Positions 14,496-21,932 of a stretch of DNA of 51,587 nt are shown here, piece after piece. The notes under the pieces are model-generated. The model was not told the origin of the DNA. It saw only the letters and a program-made list of their open reading frames with translations, and ran no database searches. Source of the stretch: UBA917 sp964435085 (GTDB lineage: Bacteria > Patescibacteriota > Patescibacteriia > Patescibacteriales > Patescibacteriaceae); assembly GCA_964435085.1 (NCBI GenBank), contig CAYSXQ010000006.1, positions 1 through 51,587 of the forward strand. The letters are read 5' to 3'. The translations under genes were made by a program, and so were the position numbers. The number at the start of each line of letters is the position of its first letter. Positions within the stretch are counted from its first letter, which is position 1.

Positions 14496-15785
14496 ATGCA
14501 AGTATTGATCAAAGACCTCAAAAACCATCTCGGCGAAACAGTTGAAATTAATGGCTGGGTTAGCAATCTACGCTCTAGTGGCAAGATTGCTTTTTGGCAA
14601 GTTCGTGATGGTTCGGGCTTTGCTCAGGCAGTCTTGTCTTCTGACAACCTAAACGAAGAAAAATGGACTCTAGTCAACTCAGTCACTCAAGAATCCTCGG
14701 TCAGTCTAAGTGCCGAGGTAACCAAGCATCCCAAGAAAGAAGAATATGAACTGCAGGTCAGTGATTTGAAAATTTATCAAATTAGCGAAGAATGGCCGAT
14801 TGGTAACAAAGACCACGGTATTGATTTCTTGATGGATAATCGTCATCTATGGCTACGCGCCAAGCGTCAGTGGGCTATTCAACGTGTGCGTAACACTTTA
14901 ATCCAAGCGACTTATGCTTATTTCGGATCTCATGATTTTACTAAGATCGACTCCCCTATTCTCACGCCTAATGCCGGCGAGAATACGACTGATTTATTTC
15001 GTGTGAAGTACTTTGACGAAGAAGCTTATCTCTCCCAGACTGGTCAATTGTATTTGGAAGCAGCACTGCCAGCTCATGGTCGAGTCTATGACTTTGGTCC
15101 GACTTTCCGTGCTGAGAAATCCAAGACTCGTCGTCATCTGACAGAATTTTGGATGATGGATGCGGAGATGGCTTTTGTCGATCTCGCTGGCAACTTAGCT
15201 ATTCAGGAAGAATTGATTAAGGCCTTGATAAGTGCGGTCTTAGAGAAAAACCAAGAAGAATTAGCTATTTTAGAAAGAGATACGACTATTTTGAAAAATG
15301 TGGTCGAGAAAAATTTCTATCGCATGAGTCATTCCCAGGCAATCAAGGAATTGCAGGAATTAGGCTCTGACATTAAGGCTGATGAAGACTTGGGTGCTGA
15401 TGATGAGACATTGCTAACCAAGAAATATGATAATCCAATCTTTGTGACCAATTATCCAGCCAAGCTCAAGGCTTTCTATATGTCACGCAATGCTGATGAT
15501 AAAGACTTGGCAGAATGTGCTGACTTACTCGCCCCTGAAGGTTATGGTGAAATTATCGGTGGCTCACAAAGAGAAGAAGACTATGAAATGCTGAAGCAAA
15601 GAGTCATTGACTTTGGTCTTAAGGCTGAAGATTATCAATGGTACCTCGACTTGCGTAAGTACGGTAGCGTCCCTCATGGCGGCTTTGGCTTTGGCCTCGA
15701 GCGCATTGTGACTTGGGTCTGTGGCCTCGAGCATGTGCGAGAATCAATTCCATTTGCTAGAACTATCTATCGCCTCTGGCCCTAA
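14496..15785 (+). CDS. asnS: Asparaginyl-tRNA synthetase
   Basis: This class II synthetase charges tRNA-Asn. The N-terminal OB fold for anticodon recognition covers about residues 1-110 (VEINGWVSNLRSSGKIAFWQVRDG). Motif 2 is RVYDFGPTFRAEKSKTRRHL and motif 3 is GGFGFGLERIVTWVCG near the C-terminus. The sequence GQLYLEAALPAHGRVYDFGP distinguishes it from lysyl enzymes, and the FWMMDAEMAF stretch is usual for AsnRS. The 429-aa length is normal. It is transcribed rightward from its own promoter within a leftward glycan locus and ends at a hairpin terminator. An AspRS is less likely because it lacks the large bacterial insertion. Confidence 0.94.
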   Translation: MQVLIKDLKNHLGETVEINGWVSNLRSSGKIAFWQVRDGSGFAQAVLSSDNLNEEKWTLVNSVTQESSVSLSAEVTKHPKKEEYELQVSDLKIYQISEEWPIGNKDHGIDFLMDNRHLWLRAKRQWAIQRVRNTLIQATYAYFGSHDFTKIDSPILTPNAGENTTDLFRVKYFDEEAYLSQTGQLYLEAALPAHGRVYDFGPTFRAEKSKTRRHLTEFWMMDAEMAFVDLAGNLAIQEELIKALISAVLEKNQEELAILERDTTILKNVVEKNFYRMSHSQAIKELQELGSDIKADEDLGADDETLLTKKYDNPIFVTNYPAKLKAFYMSRNADDKDLAECADLLAPEGYGEIIGGSQREEDYEMLKQRVIDFGLKAEDYQWYLDLRKYGSVPHGGFGFGLERIVTWVCGLEHVRESIPFARTIYRLWP

Positions 15786-15803
15786 ATATAAATTGAGTAT
15801 TAA

Positions 15804-15831
15804 AAAATCGCCTTCTTATGAGGGCGATTTT
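15804..15831. terminator. Bidirectional terminator between asnS and the 79-aa gene
   Basis: AAAATCGCC pairs with GGCGATTTT over 9 bp across a 10-nt loop, with an A tract on one side and T tract on the other, between convergent genes. Confidence 0.85.
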
Positions 15832-15847
15832 GTTGTAGTGAGGTTAT

Positions 15848-16087
15848 TTAAATAAAGTCTGTAGTGGAAATATAGTGTCCTTTGATGTAAGTAGGAATCA
15901 AAGACAGACCAAGGGATAGAAGCAGACAAGATGCTGAACAAATCTGAGCAGCATTGGAAGCTTGACTGTACAGCGTACCAACAAGTGCTATCAGTGACAG
16001 CACTACTAATCCGAAACATAGTTTCTGATAAACTCGGCCTTTGAATAATAAGAGCACAACAGAAAAAAATAAATCAGCAAGTCGCAT
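15848..16087 (-). CDS. Small hydrophobic membrane protein (79 aa), single-gene unit
   Basis: The frame is open up to 16135, but the first ATGs there coincide with the -10 box of a strong promoter, so the start is set at 16087, where a GGGGGA purine tract precedes the ATG. The protein has about three apolar segments (DLFFSVVLLLF, LCFGLVVLSLIALVGTLY, CSASCLLLSLGLSLIPTY) and a polar end. It forms its own transcription unit between promoter 16131-16159 and the terminator 15804-15831. No family is recognised. Size and style resemble the small membrane proteins of leader cassette A, though no leader element is present here. Confidence 0.6.
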   Translation of the reverse strand: MRLADLFFSVVLLLFKGRVYQKLCFGLVVLSLIALVGTLYSQASNAAQICSASCLLLSLGLSLIPTYIKGHYISTTDFI

Positions 16088-16130
16088 ATTTCCCCCAAAA
16101 AACTTGAGATAAGGAACAATTATGCTTATC

Positions 16131-16159
16131 ATCATAGCAAATTAAGACCTTTTTGTCAA
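16131..16159 (-). promoter_or_regulatory. Strong promoter of the 79-aa membrane protein
   Basis: TTGACA - 17 nt - TATGAT with a TG extension one base before the -10. It overlaps the first two ATG codons of the open frame, which decides the downstream start. Confidence 0.8.
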
Positions 16160-16170
16160 TATCTAATAAG

Positions 16171-17319
16171 TTATTGGCTTATTTTAAACAATTTCAGATA
16201 AGCCTCGGCACTCGCCCGCCAGCTGAACTTTACTGCTTGAAGGGCTCCTAACTGCCTTAATTGGTCAGCTAACGCATTATTTTGCAAGACTTGAGTCAGT
16301 GCAGCACTGAGGCTATTTATGTCGTAGGGATCAATTAAAAGACCCGCCTCGCCTATTACTTCAGCGAGCGAAGTGCCCCAACTCGCCACGACTGGACAGC
16401 CACAGGCCATGGCCTCGAGCGGCGGAATACCAAAGCCTTCGTAGAGACTTGGGAAGGCTAGAACGCTGGCTAAATTATACAAAGAAACTTTGTCTGAGCG
16501 ATCAACATAACCGAGCAGCTTAATATCTTGACGGTAGGGAGAAGTAGCGATGGCTTCATAGATAGCCGCTGAATTCCAGCCAGGCCCACCAGCAACAACT
16601 AACTGCACATCAGCCAAATCTGGATTTTGTGCCCGCAGCGATTCATAAGCCTTGATCAGAGCCAGCAAGTTTTTGCGTGGCTCGATGGTGCCCAGAGACA
16701 AGATAAATCTAGCTGGTAAATTAAATTTCTGTTTAGTGCCTTGTAAAACTTGTGCGTCTTTGACTAGCACTTTAAATTCAGCTGAAGCGGCGCCGTAGAT
16801 GACAGTTATTTTTTCAGAACTAGCTCTAGTTAAGTCGATTAAATCGCGCTTAGTTTGCTCGGAGACAGCCACGACTTGATCGAAGCTATTAACTAATTTT
16901 TTAGCATTAATGGCCTGATGCCAAATATTTTTGCGTGTTGAGAAAAATTCCGGATAGCGCAAGAAAGATAAGTCATGAACAGTTAAAATAGATTTGGTAG
17001 CTGGCTTCTTAGCAATGAAATTAAGATGAGGCATGAACCAGAGATCAATGGGCTCGCCGATTAATTTTTCGATAGTTGGATAAGCAAGAACTTTAAAGAG
17101 TCCGTAATTTAAAAATTTATTAGGAATCTGACGTCCGATATAGCGCAGATTAGGAGCATTAAAATTAGGCAAAGTTACTTGATGAGCAGAATTATAAAAC
17201 AGCAGATATTCATTCTGCTGATCTATGGCCACAAGGGAGCTGATTAAATTGTAGACGTATTCAGGAACACCAGAGTACTGAGGATCCATGAGAACGCGGG
17301 CATCGATGGCTATTTTCAT
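16171..17319 (-). CDS. GT4-family glycosyltransferase (mannosyltransferase-like)
   Basis: A 382-aa GT-B fold transferase. The N-terminal half carries AIDARVLMDPQYSGVPEYVYNL and LTVHDLSFLRYPEFF, typical of GT4 mannosyltransferases such as those in O-antigen loci. The donor-binding C-terminal half shows LSLGTIEPRKNLLALIKAY, the LLGYVDRSDKVSLYNLASVL turn and the E-x7-E type motif in PSLYEGFGIPPLEAMACG. It follows the other GT4 gene with a 20-base gap that contains a short period-7 array. It probably adds mannose or a similar sugar from a nucleotide donor at the cytosolic membrane face; specificity is inferred from family resemblance only. Confidence 0.9.
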   Translation of the reverse strand: MKIAIDARVLMDPQYSGVPEYVYNLISSLVAIDQQNEYLLFYNSAHQVTLPNFNAPNLRYIGRQIPNKFLNYGLFKVLAYPTIEKLIGEPIDLWFMPHLNFIAKKPATKSILTVHDLSFLRYPEFFSTRKNIWHQAINAKKLVNSFDQVVAVSEQTKRDLIDLTRASSEKITVIYGAASAEFKVLVKDAQVLQGTKQKFNLPARFILSLGTIEPRKNLLALIKAYESLRAQNPDLADVQLVVAGGPGWNSAAIYEAIATSPYRQDIKLLGYVDRSDKVSLYNLASVLAFPSLYEGFGIPPLEAMACGCPVVASWGTSLAEVIGEAGLLIDPYDINSLSAALTQVLQNNALADQLRQLGALQAVKFSWRASAEAYLKLFKISQ

Positions 17320-17323
17320 GGCT

Positions 17324-17344
17324 AATTTTAAATTTGAAATTAGT
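17324..17344. repeat. Short period-7 array (AATTNNN x3)
   Basis: AATTTTA, AATTTGA, AATTAGT between two GT4 genes; the last unit includes the stop codon of the upstream gene (17340-17342). A near-identical three-unit array is at 48428-48448. Confidence 0.65.
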
Positions 17345-18443
17345 TCAACTTATGCTTTTCCATCGCCTGATCAATAAAGTCTTTAAACTTCTCTTTGAAC
17401 AAATCTTCACTGAAGCGTTCAGCGGATTGCTTAATAACTTTCGGATCAAAGTTTTGCTGACTAAACTTATCCAGAGCAGCGCTCAAGCTATCACTAGATT
17501 GTTCATCAAATAGGACACCGCATTCAGGCGTGACAATTTCAGCCGCGCCACCAGAATTATAAGCAATGACCGGGCGGCCGGAAGCGAGTGACTCGACCAT
17601 CGTAATACCGAAATCCTCTTCTTGAGGATTGATGAAGGCTTGAGCACGAGAGTAGAGAGCAATCTTTTCAGTCTCACTGACACGACCAAGAAACTCAATG
17701 TTAGTATGACCCTCAGCTAGAGCCTTGAGGCGATCGGCGTCCGGTCCATCACCAAAGATCCGCAGACGTTTGCCGCTAGCTTTGAAGACGCTGAGCAAAA
17801 GATCAAAGCGCTTGTAGGGCACGAGACGGCCACCAGCTAGGAAATAATCGCCAAGATCATCGCTGACTTTAAATTCAGCAGTGTTGATCGGTGGATAAAT
17901 TACTTCAGAGTCTCGACGATAGTACTTAGTAATACGCTTAGCGATGAATTTAGAATTAGCCACAAAGACATCGACACGGTCAGCAGCGACGCGATCCCAG
18001 ACACGGATTTTATTCAAAGACAAGCCGATTAATTTTTTGAAATATTTATTAAATCTGAGCTCTTCAATGTAGCTATGAGTATCACTCCAGAGATAGCGAG
18101 TGGGTGTGTGACAATAGCAAATGTGCAGAGTTTTAGAATTAGTGATAACACCCTTAGCAAAGGAGCTGGTGTCAGAAATAACTAGATCAAAGCTGGAAAG
18201 ATTGAAAAATTCCACAGCCATCGGCATCCAAGGCATGAACCATTTGTAATACTTGATACCGCCCGGAATGCGCTGGATGATAGAAGTTTGGATAGTACGA
18301 TTTTTGAAGTATTTATCAGCGTTCTTCTGTTCGTAGAGCAAGGTATAGATCGGCGCATCAGGAAACATATCCGCAATGACCTTGAGGACTTTTTCGGCAC
18401 CGCCGTCTTGGGCGAGGTGATCGTGGATTAAAGCTACTCGCAT
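17340..18443 (-). CDS. GT4-family glycosyltransferase
   Basis: A 367-aa GT-B transferase. The start VALIHDHLAQDGGAEKVLKVI contains the Gly-Gly-Ala-Glu acceptor loop characteristic of many GT4 enzymes. YCHTPTRYLW, VANSKFIAKRITKYY and VIYPPINTAEF mark the hinge. The C-terminal donor domain has AGGRLVPYKRFDLLLSVF and the E-x7-E region NPQEEDFGITMVESLASGRPVIAY. It lies between the initiating sugar-phosphate transferase and another GT4, the expected position for the second sugar of a lipid-linked repeat unit. Donor sugar unknown. Confidence 0.9.
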   Translation of the reverse strand: MRVALIHDHLAQDGGAEKVLKVIADMFPDAPIYTLLYEQKNADKYFKNRTIQTSIIQRIPGGIKYYKWFMPWMPMAVEFFNLSSFDLVISDTSSFAKGVITNSKTLHICYCHTPTRYLWSDTHSYIEELRFNKYFKKLIGLSLNKIRVWDRVAADRVDVFVANSKFIAKRITKYYRRDSEVIYPPINTAEFKVSDDLGDYFLAGGRLVPYKRFDLLLSVFKASGKRLRIFGDGPDADRLKALAEGHTNIEFLGRVSETEKIALYSRAQAFINPQEEDFGITMVESLASGRPVIAYNSGGAAEIVTPECGVLFDEQSSDSLSAALDKFSQQNFDPKVIKQSAERFSEDLFKEKFKDFIDQAMEKHKLN

Positions 18444-18487
18444 AAATTTGAATTACTAGAAAATAATAGCGTGGAAATATTAGCACC

Positions 18488-18562
18488 AGTCGAAAGTCGT
18501 AAGTCCAAAGTCTAAAAGTCCGCTCGTCTTTCGACTTTTGACTTTTGACTTTCAGACTTTTT
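18488..18562. repeat. Inverted period-7 array (AGTCNNA / GACTTNN)
   Basis: AGTCGAA, AGTCGTA, AGTCCAA, AGTCTAA at 18488-18515 face GACTTTT, GACTTTT, GACTTTC units at 18532-18552, making a long imperfect hairpin between the sugar-phosphate transferase gene and the GT4 gene. The stop codon at 18561 is at its edge. Confidence 0.75.
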
Positions 18563-19967
18563 ATTCCGCTTTCCTACTCTTAAAAACCGCCATCGGCGTC
18601 CTAAGTAAAATTACTAGATCAAGCCACAAAGACCAGTTCTCAATATAATAAGCATCGAGTCTAGTTTCATCTTCGAAACTCAAATCACTGCGACCAGAAA
18701 CTTGAGCAAGGCCAGTGATGCCCGGTTTGATAGTCAAGACTTTCTTGTGGTGTACTTGATACTTAGCTACTTCTTCAGGGAGATGAGGACGAGGGCCGAC
18801 GAGTGACATGCTGCCGATCCAGACTAAGAATAATTCTGATAATTCGTCGATAGAAAAACGGCGGATAAATTTACCAATACGAGTAACACGAGGATCGTCC
18901 TTGATCTTGACTAGGGGGCTATCACTACGCAGATTGAGCTTGGACAATTCACTGTAACGCAAGCTATCCATGCCCGGCTTCATGCTGCGGAATTTGAAAT
19001 AGCGAAAGAGTTTACCAGCTTGACCAACACGATAGAGCGGTGAGCCGTCATCAAGTTTAGAGAAGAAGACTGGACCACGGCTATCGAGCTTGATCATCAA
19101 GGCAGCCACTAGCATAATCGGACTAGTAATAATGATAAGTAAACTTGCACCCAGTAAATCAAAAATTCTTTTACCAACACGACCCCAGCCGTCTAGTGAA
19201 GTTTTCTTAACCTCGACGATAGGTACGCCAGCAAGCTCTGTCACTTCAACACGCAAAACCTTAGCGTCAAGCAAGTCAGCGGCGTAGCGGAAAGTCAGGT
19301 GATGTTCGTCAGCAAAGTCATAGAGACGCAAGACCTCGGACTTGGTGAGGTTAGGATCAGTTTGAATGACTTCATCGACACCACTAGTGATGAGCAGCTT
19401 CTCAAAATCAGCTGCTTCGTCGGAGTTAAAATTAGAAAAACGTTTGACGACTTGGTAGCCGAGATTTTTGTTGGCGGAAAATTCTCTGATCAAAACTTCG
19501 GTCGTCTTACTGTCGCCGATAATGACGACACGCCTAACAGCAATCCCCTGCTTGTAAAGCATCTGGCGAACAGCTGACATAAGCAAACGCAAAGTGGACA
19601 TGTAGACGATAGCTAGCAACCAAGCGACAAGCACAATAAAACGAGAAGAGAAGACTTCGCGGATAAAGAAGATATAAATAATAATAACAACAAAGCCTAG
19701 AGAACAACCGATCAAGACACGCTTGATTTGCTGACGTAATTTGCGTGATTGATCAAAGGCATAGAGACCAGAGAACATAAAGACAATTAGCCAAACAGCT
19801 GCCACCAAGAGTACTGAGCGGAAGTATTGATCCCAAGGCATCTTGAAAACAATAGGCAAATAGCCGCCACTAAAACGCAGCGAATAGGCTGAGAGTCCAG
19901 CTAAAACCACCGCCAGAAAGTCGAGCGGCAGCATGATGGTCGATAAAAAAAGTTGACTCTTTTTCAT
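18561..19967 (-). CDS. Polyprenyl-phosphate hexose-1-phosphate transferase (WbaP/WcaJ-like)
   Basis: A 468-aa initiating enzyme that moves a sugar-phosphate from a nucleotide sugar onto undecaprenyl phosphate. Residues about 10-130 form four to five membrane helices, then a soluble Rossmann-like part with VRRVVIIGDSKTTEVLI, another membrane-dipping helix (DLLGASLLIIITSPIMLV), and the C-terminal bacterial sugar-transferase domain: RVGQAGKLFRYFKFRSM, RIGKFIRRFSIDELSELF, SMSLVGPRPHLPEEVAKY and KPGITGLAQVSGRSDLSFE. There are several extra residues (LDDGSPLY) before the RVG motif compared with the usual form. It starts 22 bases after the 3' end of rnpB and heads the leftward polysaccharide locus. 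The sugar (glucose, galactose or GlcNAc type) cannot be decided. Confidence 0.92.
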   Translation of the reverse strand: MKKSQLFLSTIMLPLDFLAVVLAGLSAYSLRFSGGYLPIVFKMPWDQYFRSVLLVAAVWLIVFMFSGLYAFDQSRKLRQQIKRVLIGCSLGFVVIIIYIFFIREVFSSRFIVLVAWLLAIVYMSTLRLLMSAVRQMLYKQGIAVRRVVIIGDSKTTEVLIREFSANKNLGYQVVKRFSNFNSDEAADFEKLLITSGVDEVIQTDPNLTKSEVLRLYDFADEHHLTFRYAADLLDAKVLRVEVTELAGVPIVEVKKTSLDGWGRVGKRIFDLLGASLLIIITSPIMLVAALMIKLDSRGPVFFSKLDDGSPLYRVGQAGKLFRYFKFRSMKPGMDSLRYSELSKLNLRSDSPLVKIKDDPRVTRIGKFIRRFSIDELSELFLVWIGSMSLVGPRPHLPEEVAKYQVHHKKVLTIKPGITGLAQVSGRSDLSFEDETRLDAYYIENWSLWLDLVILLRTPMAVFKSRKAE

Positions 19968-19988
19968 ATCTTTAAATAGTATTTAGGC

Positions 19989-20378
19989 TAAGGCAAGCTA
20001 TAAGCCGGATTCTGTTACTCAATTACTTGAGCTAATGATCATCTGTCTAGCCTGACTGTTACCAGCCAAGTCGTGCGAGCTACGTTCCTCTGCTAGACTT
20101 GCGTCTAACAGGTTTGCTCTTGCTGCAGGTAGGGTTTACCGCGAACACCCCGTCACCGAGGGTCGATTAGCGTAGCACTTATGTACCTCACTAGTCTTTT
20201 CACCTTTCATGCGATTTGCACCGCACTAGTATTGTCTCTGTGGCACTTTCCCTAGGATTGCTCCTGGTGGGCATTACCCACTACCATTTTTGTGCAGTCC
20301 GGACTTTCCTCTACTTATGATAAATAGTCTAATTGTTTAGGCTGTTTATCAGAAGCAGTAATCATCCACTTACCTTAG
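19989..20378 (-). ncRNA. rnpB: RNase P RNA
   Basis: The minus strand shows the hallmark conserved blocks of bacterial type A RNase P RNA: GAGGAAAGTCCGGACT near the 5' end, GGTAGTGGGTAATGCCCACC, GGTGAAAAG, the L15 substrate-CCA loop in GCGGTAAACCC, and ACAGAATCCGGCTTAT near the 3' end, which forms P4 with the first block. Helix P1 can be drawn between CTAAGGTAAG and CTTGCCTTAG, which sets the approximate ends. This ribozyme trims 5' leaders of tRNA precursors. A consensus promoter lies at 20404-20432. Ends are good to within about ten bases. Confidence 0.95.
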
Positions 20379-20403
20379 TTTAAATAATATCTAAATTGCT
20401 TAT

Positions 20404-20432
20404 AAAATAGCAGAAAATTGCTGAAATGTCAA
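20404..20432 (-). promoter_or_regulatory. Promoter of rnpB
   Basis: TTGACA - 17 nt - TATTTT on the minus strand, with the -10 ending about 25 nt before the proposed 5' end of rnpB. Confidence 0.7.
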
Positions 20433-20437
20433 TCTAC

Positions 20438-20509
20438 GAAGTCGAAAGTCTTAAGTCTAAAGTCGTAAGTCTCGGGACTTTCAGACTTTGGACTTTTGAC
20501 TTTAGACTG
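20438..20509. repeat. Inverted period-7 array (AAGTCNN / GACTTNN)
   Basis: Units AAGTCGA, AAGTCTT, AAGTCTA, AAGTCGT face GACTTTC, GACTTTG, GACTTTT, GACTTTA and can fold into a long imperfect hairpin. It overlaps the stop codon of the RNHCP gene (20502-20504). Confidence 0.75.
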
Positions 20510-20807
20510 GGTGCTTGGACATTATTTTTAGCACTTCCTCTCTATTATCATCGGCTGCCAAACGATTAAGCTTAGTATAACCACACGCTAAACAGCGGTG
20601 CAGCAGCTTTTCCTCACCATTCTTAATCAAAAATTCTATCGGCTCCATGAGTCCTTGGCACTCGGCTGCCCGATCACCAGGATGGACGTCGACATGCTTA
20701 GAATAGAGGCAAGCAGGACAATGATTAGTATAGCCATCGCCTTTCACTAAGAAACCGCAGTGACCGCAAGTGAAATCTTCAATTTTTCTGATGAATTTAG
20801 TGGTCAT
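20502..20807 (-). CDS. RNHCP-domain zinc protein
   Basis: A 101-aa protein with the RNHCP-type signature FTCGHCGFLVKGDGYTNHC, CPACLYSKHVD, PGDRAAECQGLMEPI. Cysteines at 14, 17, 30 and 33, plus 72 and 75, are well placed to hold zinc. Members are small proteins found across bacteria; their biochemical role is not established as far as I know. The gene lies between rnpB and leader repeat copy B and is transcribed leftward. Its 3' end runs into an inverted period-7 array. Confidence 0.85.
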   Translation of the reverse strand: MTTKFIRKIEDFTCGHCGFLVKGDGYTNHCPACLYSKHVDVHPGDRAAECQGLMEPIEFLIKNGEEKLLHRCLACGYTKLNRLAADDNREEVLKIMSKHPV

Positions 20808-21017
20808 AAGTGGATAATATCACTGCTAACAAAGGCTGACAAGCCTTTCTATCCCCTCCTTATTAAGGAGGGGTGGCCGACAGGCCGGGGTGGTGGGTGG
20901 TAATCAAAATGAGTAATCAAGTAGAGGCGCACCCCTCCGCCCTCCGGGCACCTCCCCTTAGTAAGGGGAGGATTTACGTGTATTTAAGCCTATATTAGCC
21001 ATAAAACAGCTATACTC

Positions 21018-21046
21018 TTGACAAATAACCGATAGTATGATATAAT
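21018..21046 (+). promoter_or_regulatory. Consensus sigma-70 promoter of cassette B
   Basis: TTGACA - 17 nt - TATAAT, a perfect match in both hexamers and spacing. Start expected near 21053, giving a leader of about 227 nt, nearly the same as in copy A (230 nt). Confidence 0.9.
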
Positions 21047-21069
21047 ATAGATATTAAGTTCATTGCAGC

Positions 21070-21224
21070 TAAATATTACTTATCTCCAGTAACTCGGAAG
21101 AGAGGGCTAAGGGCTAGCACAATAGTTAATTAATTGGTTACGACTGATTATCAACTAGGGCTAATTCTGATAGATACTTGCTTTTACTAGCATATAAGTA
21201 TCACAATTCTTTTCCGGATTACTG
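21070..21224 (+). ncRNA. Structured 5' leader element, copy B
   Basis: Identical over 155 nt to 1604-1758. The terminal helix pairs TTATCTC-CAGTAACTCGG-AAGAG with CTTTT-CCGGATTACTG-TAGATAA. The single change just outside the core (T here, C in copy A) falls on a position that is mismatched in both copies, so the helix is unaffected. No terminator lies between it and the 106-aa gene. Confidence 0.7.
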
Positions 21225-21279
21225 TAGATAATTTATACTACAATAACTGTTCTTACACATAATAATAAAGGAACTTATC

Positions 21280-21600
21280 ATGAAAGTGACAAGATTTACG
21301 ACAACGACTGAGCCTTATCCCATAGCTTTTTCTGATTTAAACGAAGACAGAATGAGCCTTTACTGTAAATTTGTTTTTGGCGAAAGCATCAAGATTAAAG
21401 TTGAAAACGGACATACTTATGAATTTACTGTTAAAGAAATAATAAAAGAAAATGACAGTAACTGGAAATTTATTTACAGGGCAATCATGATTCGAGCCAC
21501 ATCTGACAAGGGATTCACTAAAGACCTTAGCTGTCTATATACAATATATTTTGATGGACAAAGAAGATCTGGTCATGTATTAGTTGGCTGGAAAGATTAA
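21280..21600 (+). CDS. Hypothetical 106-aa protein, first gene of cassette B
   Basis: A soluble, beta-rich small protein with no signal peptide (TRFTTTTEPYPIAFSDLNED, IKIKVENGHTYEFTVKEI, LYTIYFDGQRRSGHVLVGW). An AAAGGA ribosome site lies nine bases before the ATG. It is the first gene behind the promoter and structured leader of copy B and is followed by a 25-aa membrane peptide and a strong terminator. I recognise no family. It is unrelated to the 77-aa membrane protein that follows copy A of the leader. Confidence 0.7.
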   Translation: MKVTRFTTTTEPYPIAFSDLNEDRMSLYCKFVFGESIKIKVENGHTYEFTVKEIIKENDSNWKFIYRAIMIRATSDKGFTKDLSCLYTIYFDGQRRSGHVLVGWKD

Positions 21601-21653
21601 TCAATAAGTACAAAGACTACACATAACTTAAAATAAACAACTGGAGATGTTCA

Positions 21654-21731
21654 ATGAAAAGACTAGAATTAAGTATCATACATGGAATTATTTCCATAAT
21701 AATACTACTTATAACTAGCGTTATCTTATAA
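21654..21731 (+). CDS. 25-aa single-helix membrane peptide, second gene of cassette B
   Basis: ATG at 21654 is preceded by CTGGAGATG, a good ribosome site. The peptide starts MKRLELSIIHGIISIII and is one apolar helix with a short basic N-terminus. It ends with TAA 21 bases before a 13-bp terminator stem. Peptides of this form can be type I toxins, regulators of membrane proteins or parts of small complexes; none of these is proven. The clean ribosome site and position inside the cassette argue that it is translated. Confidence 0.5.
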   Translation: MKRLELSIIHGIISIIILLITSVIL

Positions 21732-21752
21732 ATAATTATCCCTAAAGCATAA

Positions 21753-21791
21753 AGCCCTCATTTCTAAAATAGAAATGAGGGCTCTTTTTTT
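21753..21791 (+). terminator. Terminator of cassette B
   Basis: AGCCCTCATTTCT pairs perfectly with AGAAATGAGGGCT (13 bp, 5-nt loop), followed by an eight-base run of T after one C. Confidence 0.92.
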
Positions 21792-21793
21792 AC

Positions 21794-21828
21794 AATTGAT
21801 AATTGCAAATTGTTAATCGTTAATTGAC
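21794..21828. repeat. Period-7 array (AATTNNN x5)
   Basis: AATTGAT, AATTGCA, AATTGTT, AATCGTT, AATTGAC between the cassette B terminator and tRNA-Val. Confidence 0.75.
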
Positions 21829-21829
21829 T

Positions 21830-21906
21830 TGGTGGACATGACAGGATTCGAACCTGTGACCTCACCGATGTGAACGGTGCGCTCTAACCAACTGAGCTAC
21901 ATATCC
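21830..21906 (-). tRNA. tRNA-Val (anticodon CAC)
   Basis: The minus strand folds into a full cloverleaf: acceptor GGATATG/CATGTCC, D arm GCTC/GAGC, anticodon stem CACCG/CGGTG with loop TTCACAT (anticodon CAC, reads GUG), and T arm ACAGG/CCTGT with the normal TTCGAAT loop. Discriminator A and the 3' CCA are encoded. It sits just downstream of rnhA on the same strand. Confidence 0.95.
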
Positions 21907-21932
21907 AAATGACTTGCCAAAATAGACTATAA

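Larger units (their letters stand above)
20853..21237 (+). repeat. Leader/promoter repeat, copy B
   Basis: Inverted copy of 1591-2006 that fills the gene-free stretch 20808-21279. In order: CCCCTCCTTATTAAGGAGGGG palindrome, GGCCGACAGGCC, a second inverted palindrome CCTCCCCTTAGTAAGGGGAGG, the promoter and the 155-nt leader. The two copies bracket about 18.8 kb holding murA, the polysaccharide locus and rnpB. Confidence 0.9.
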
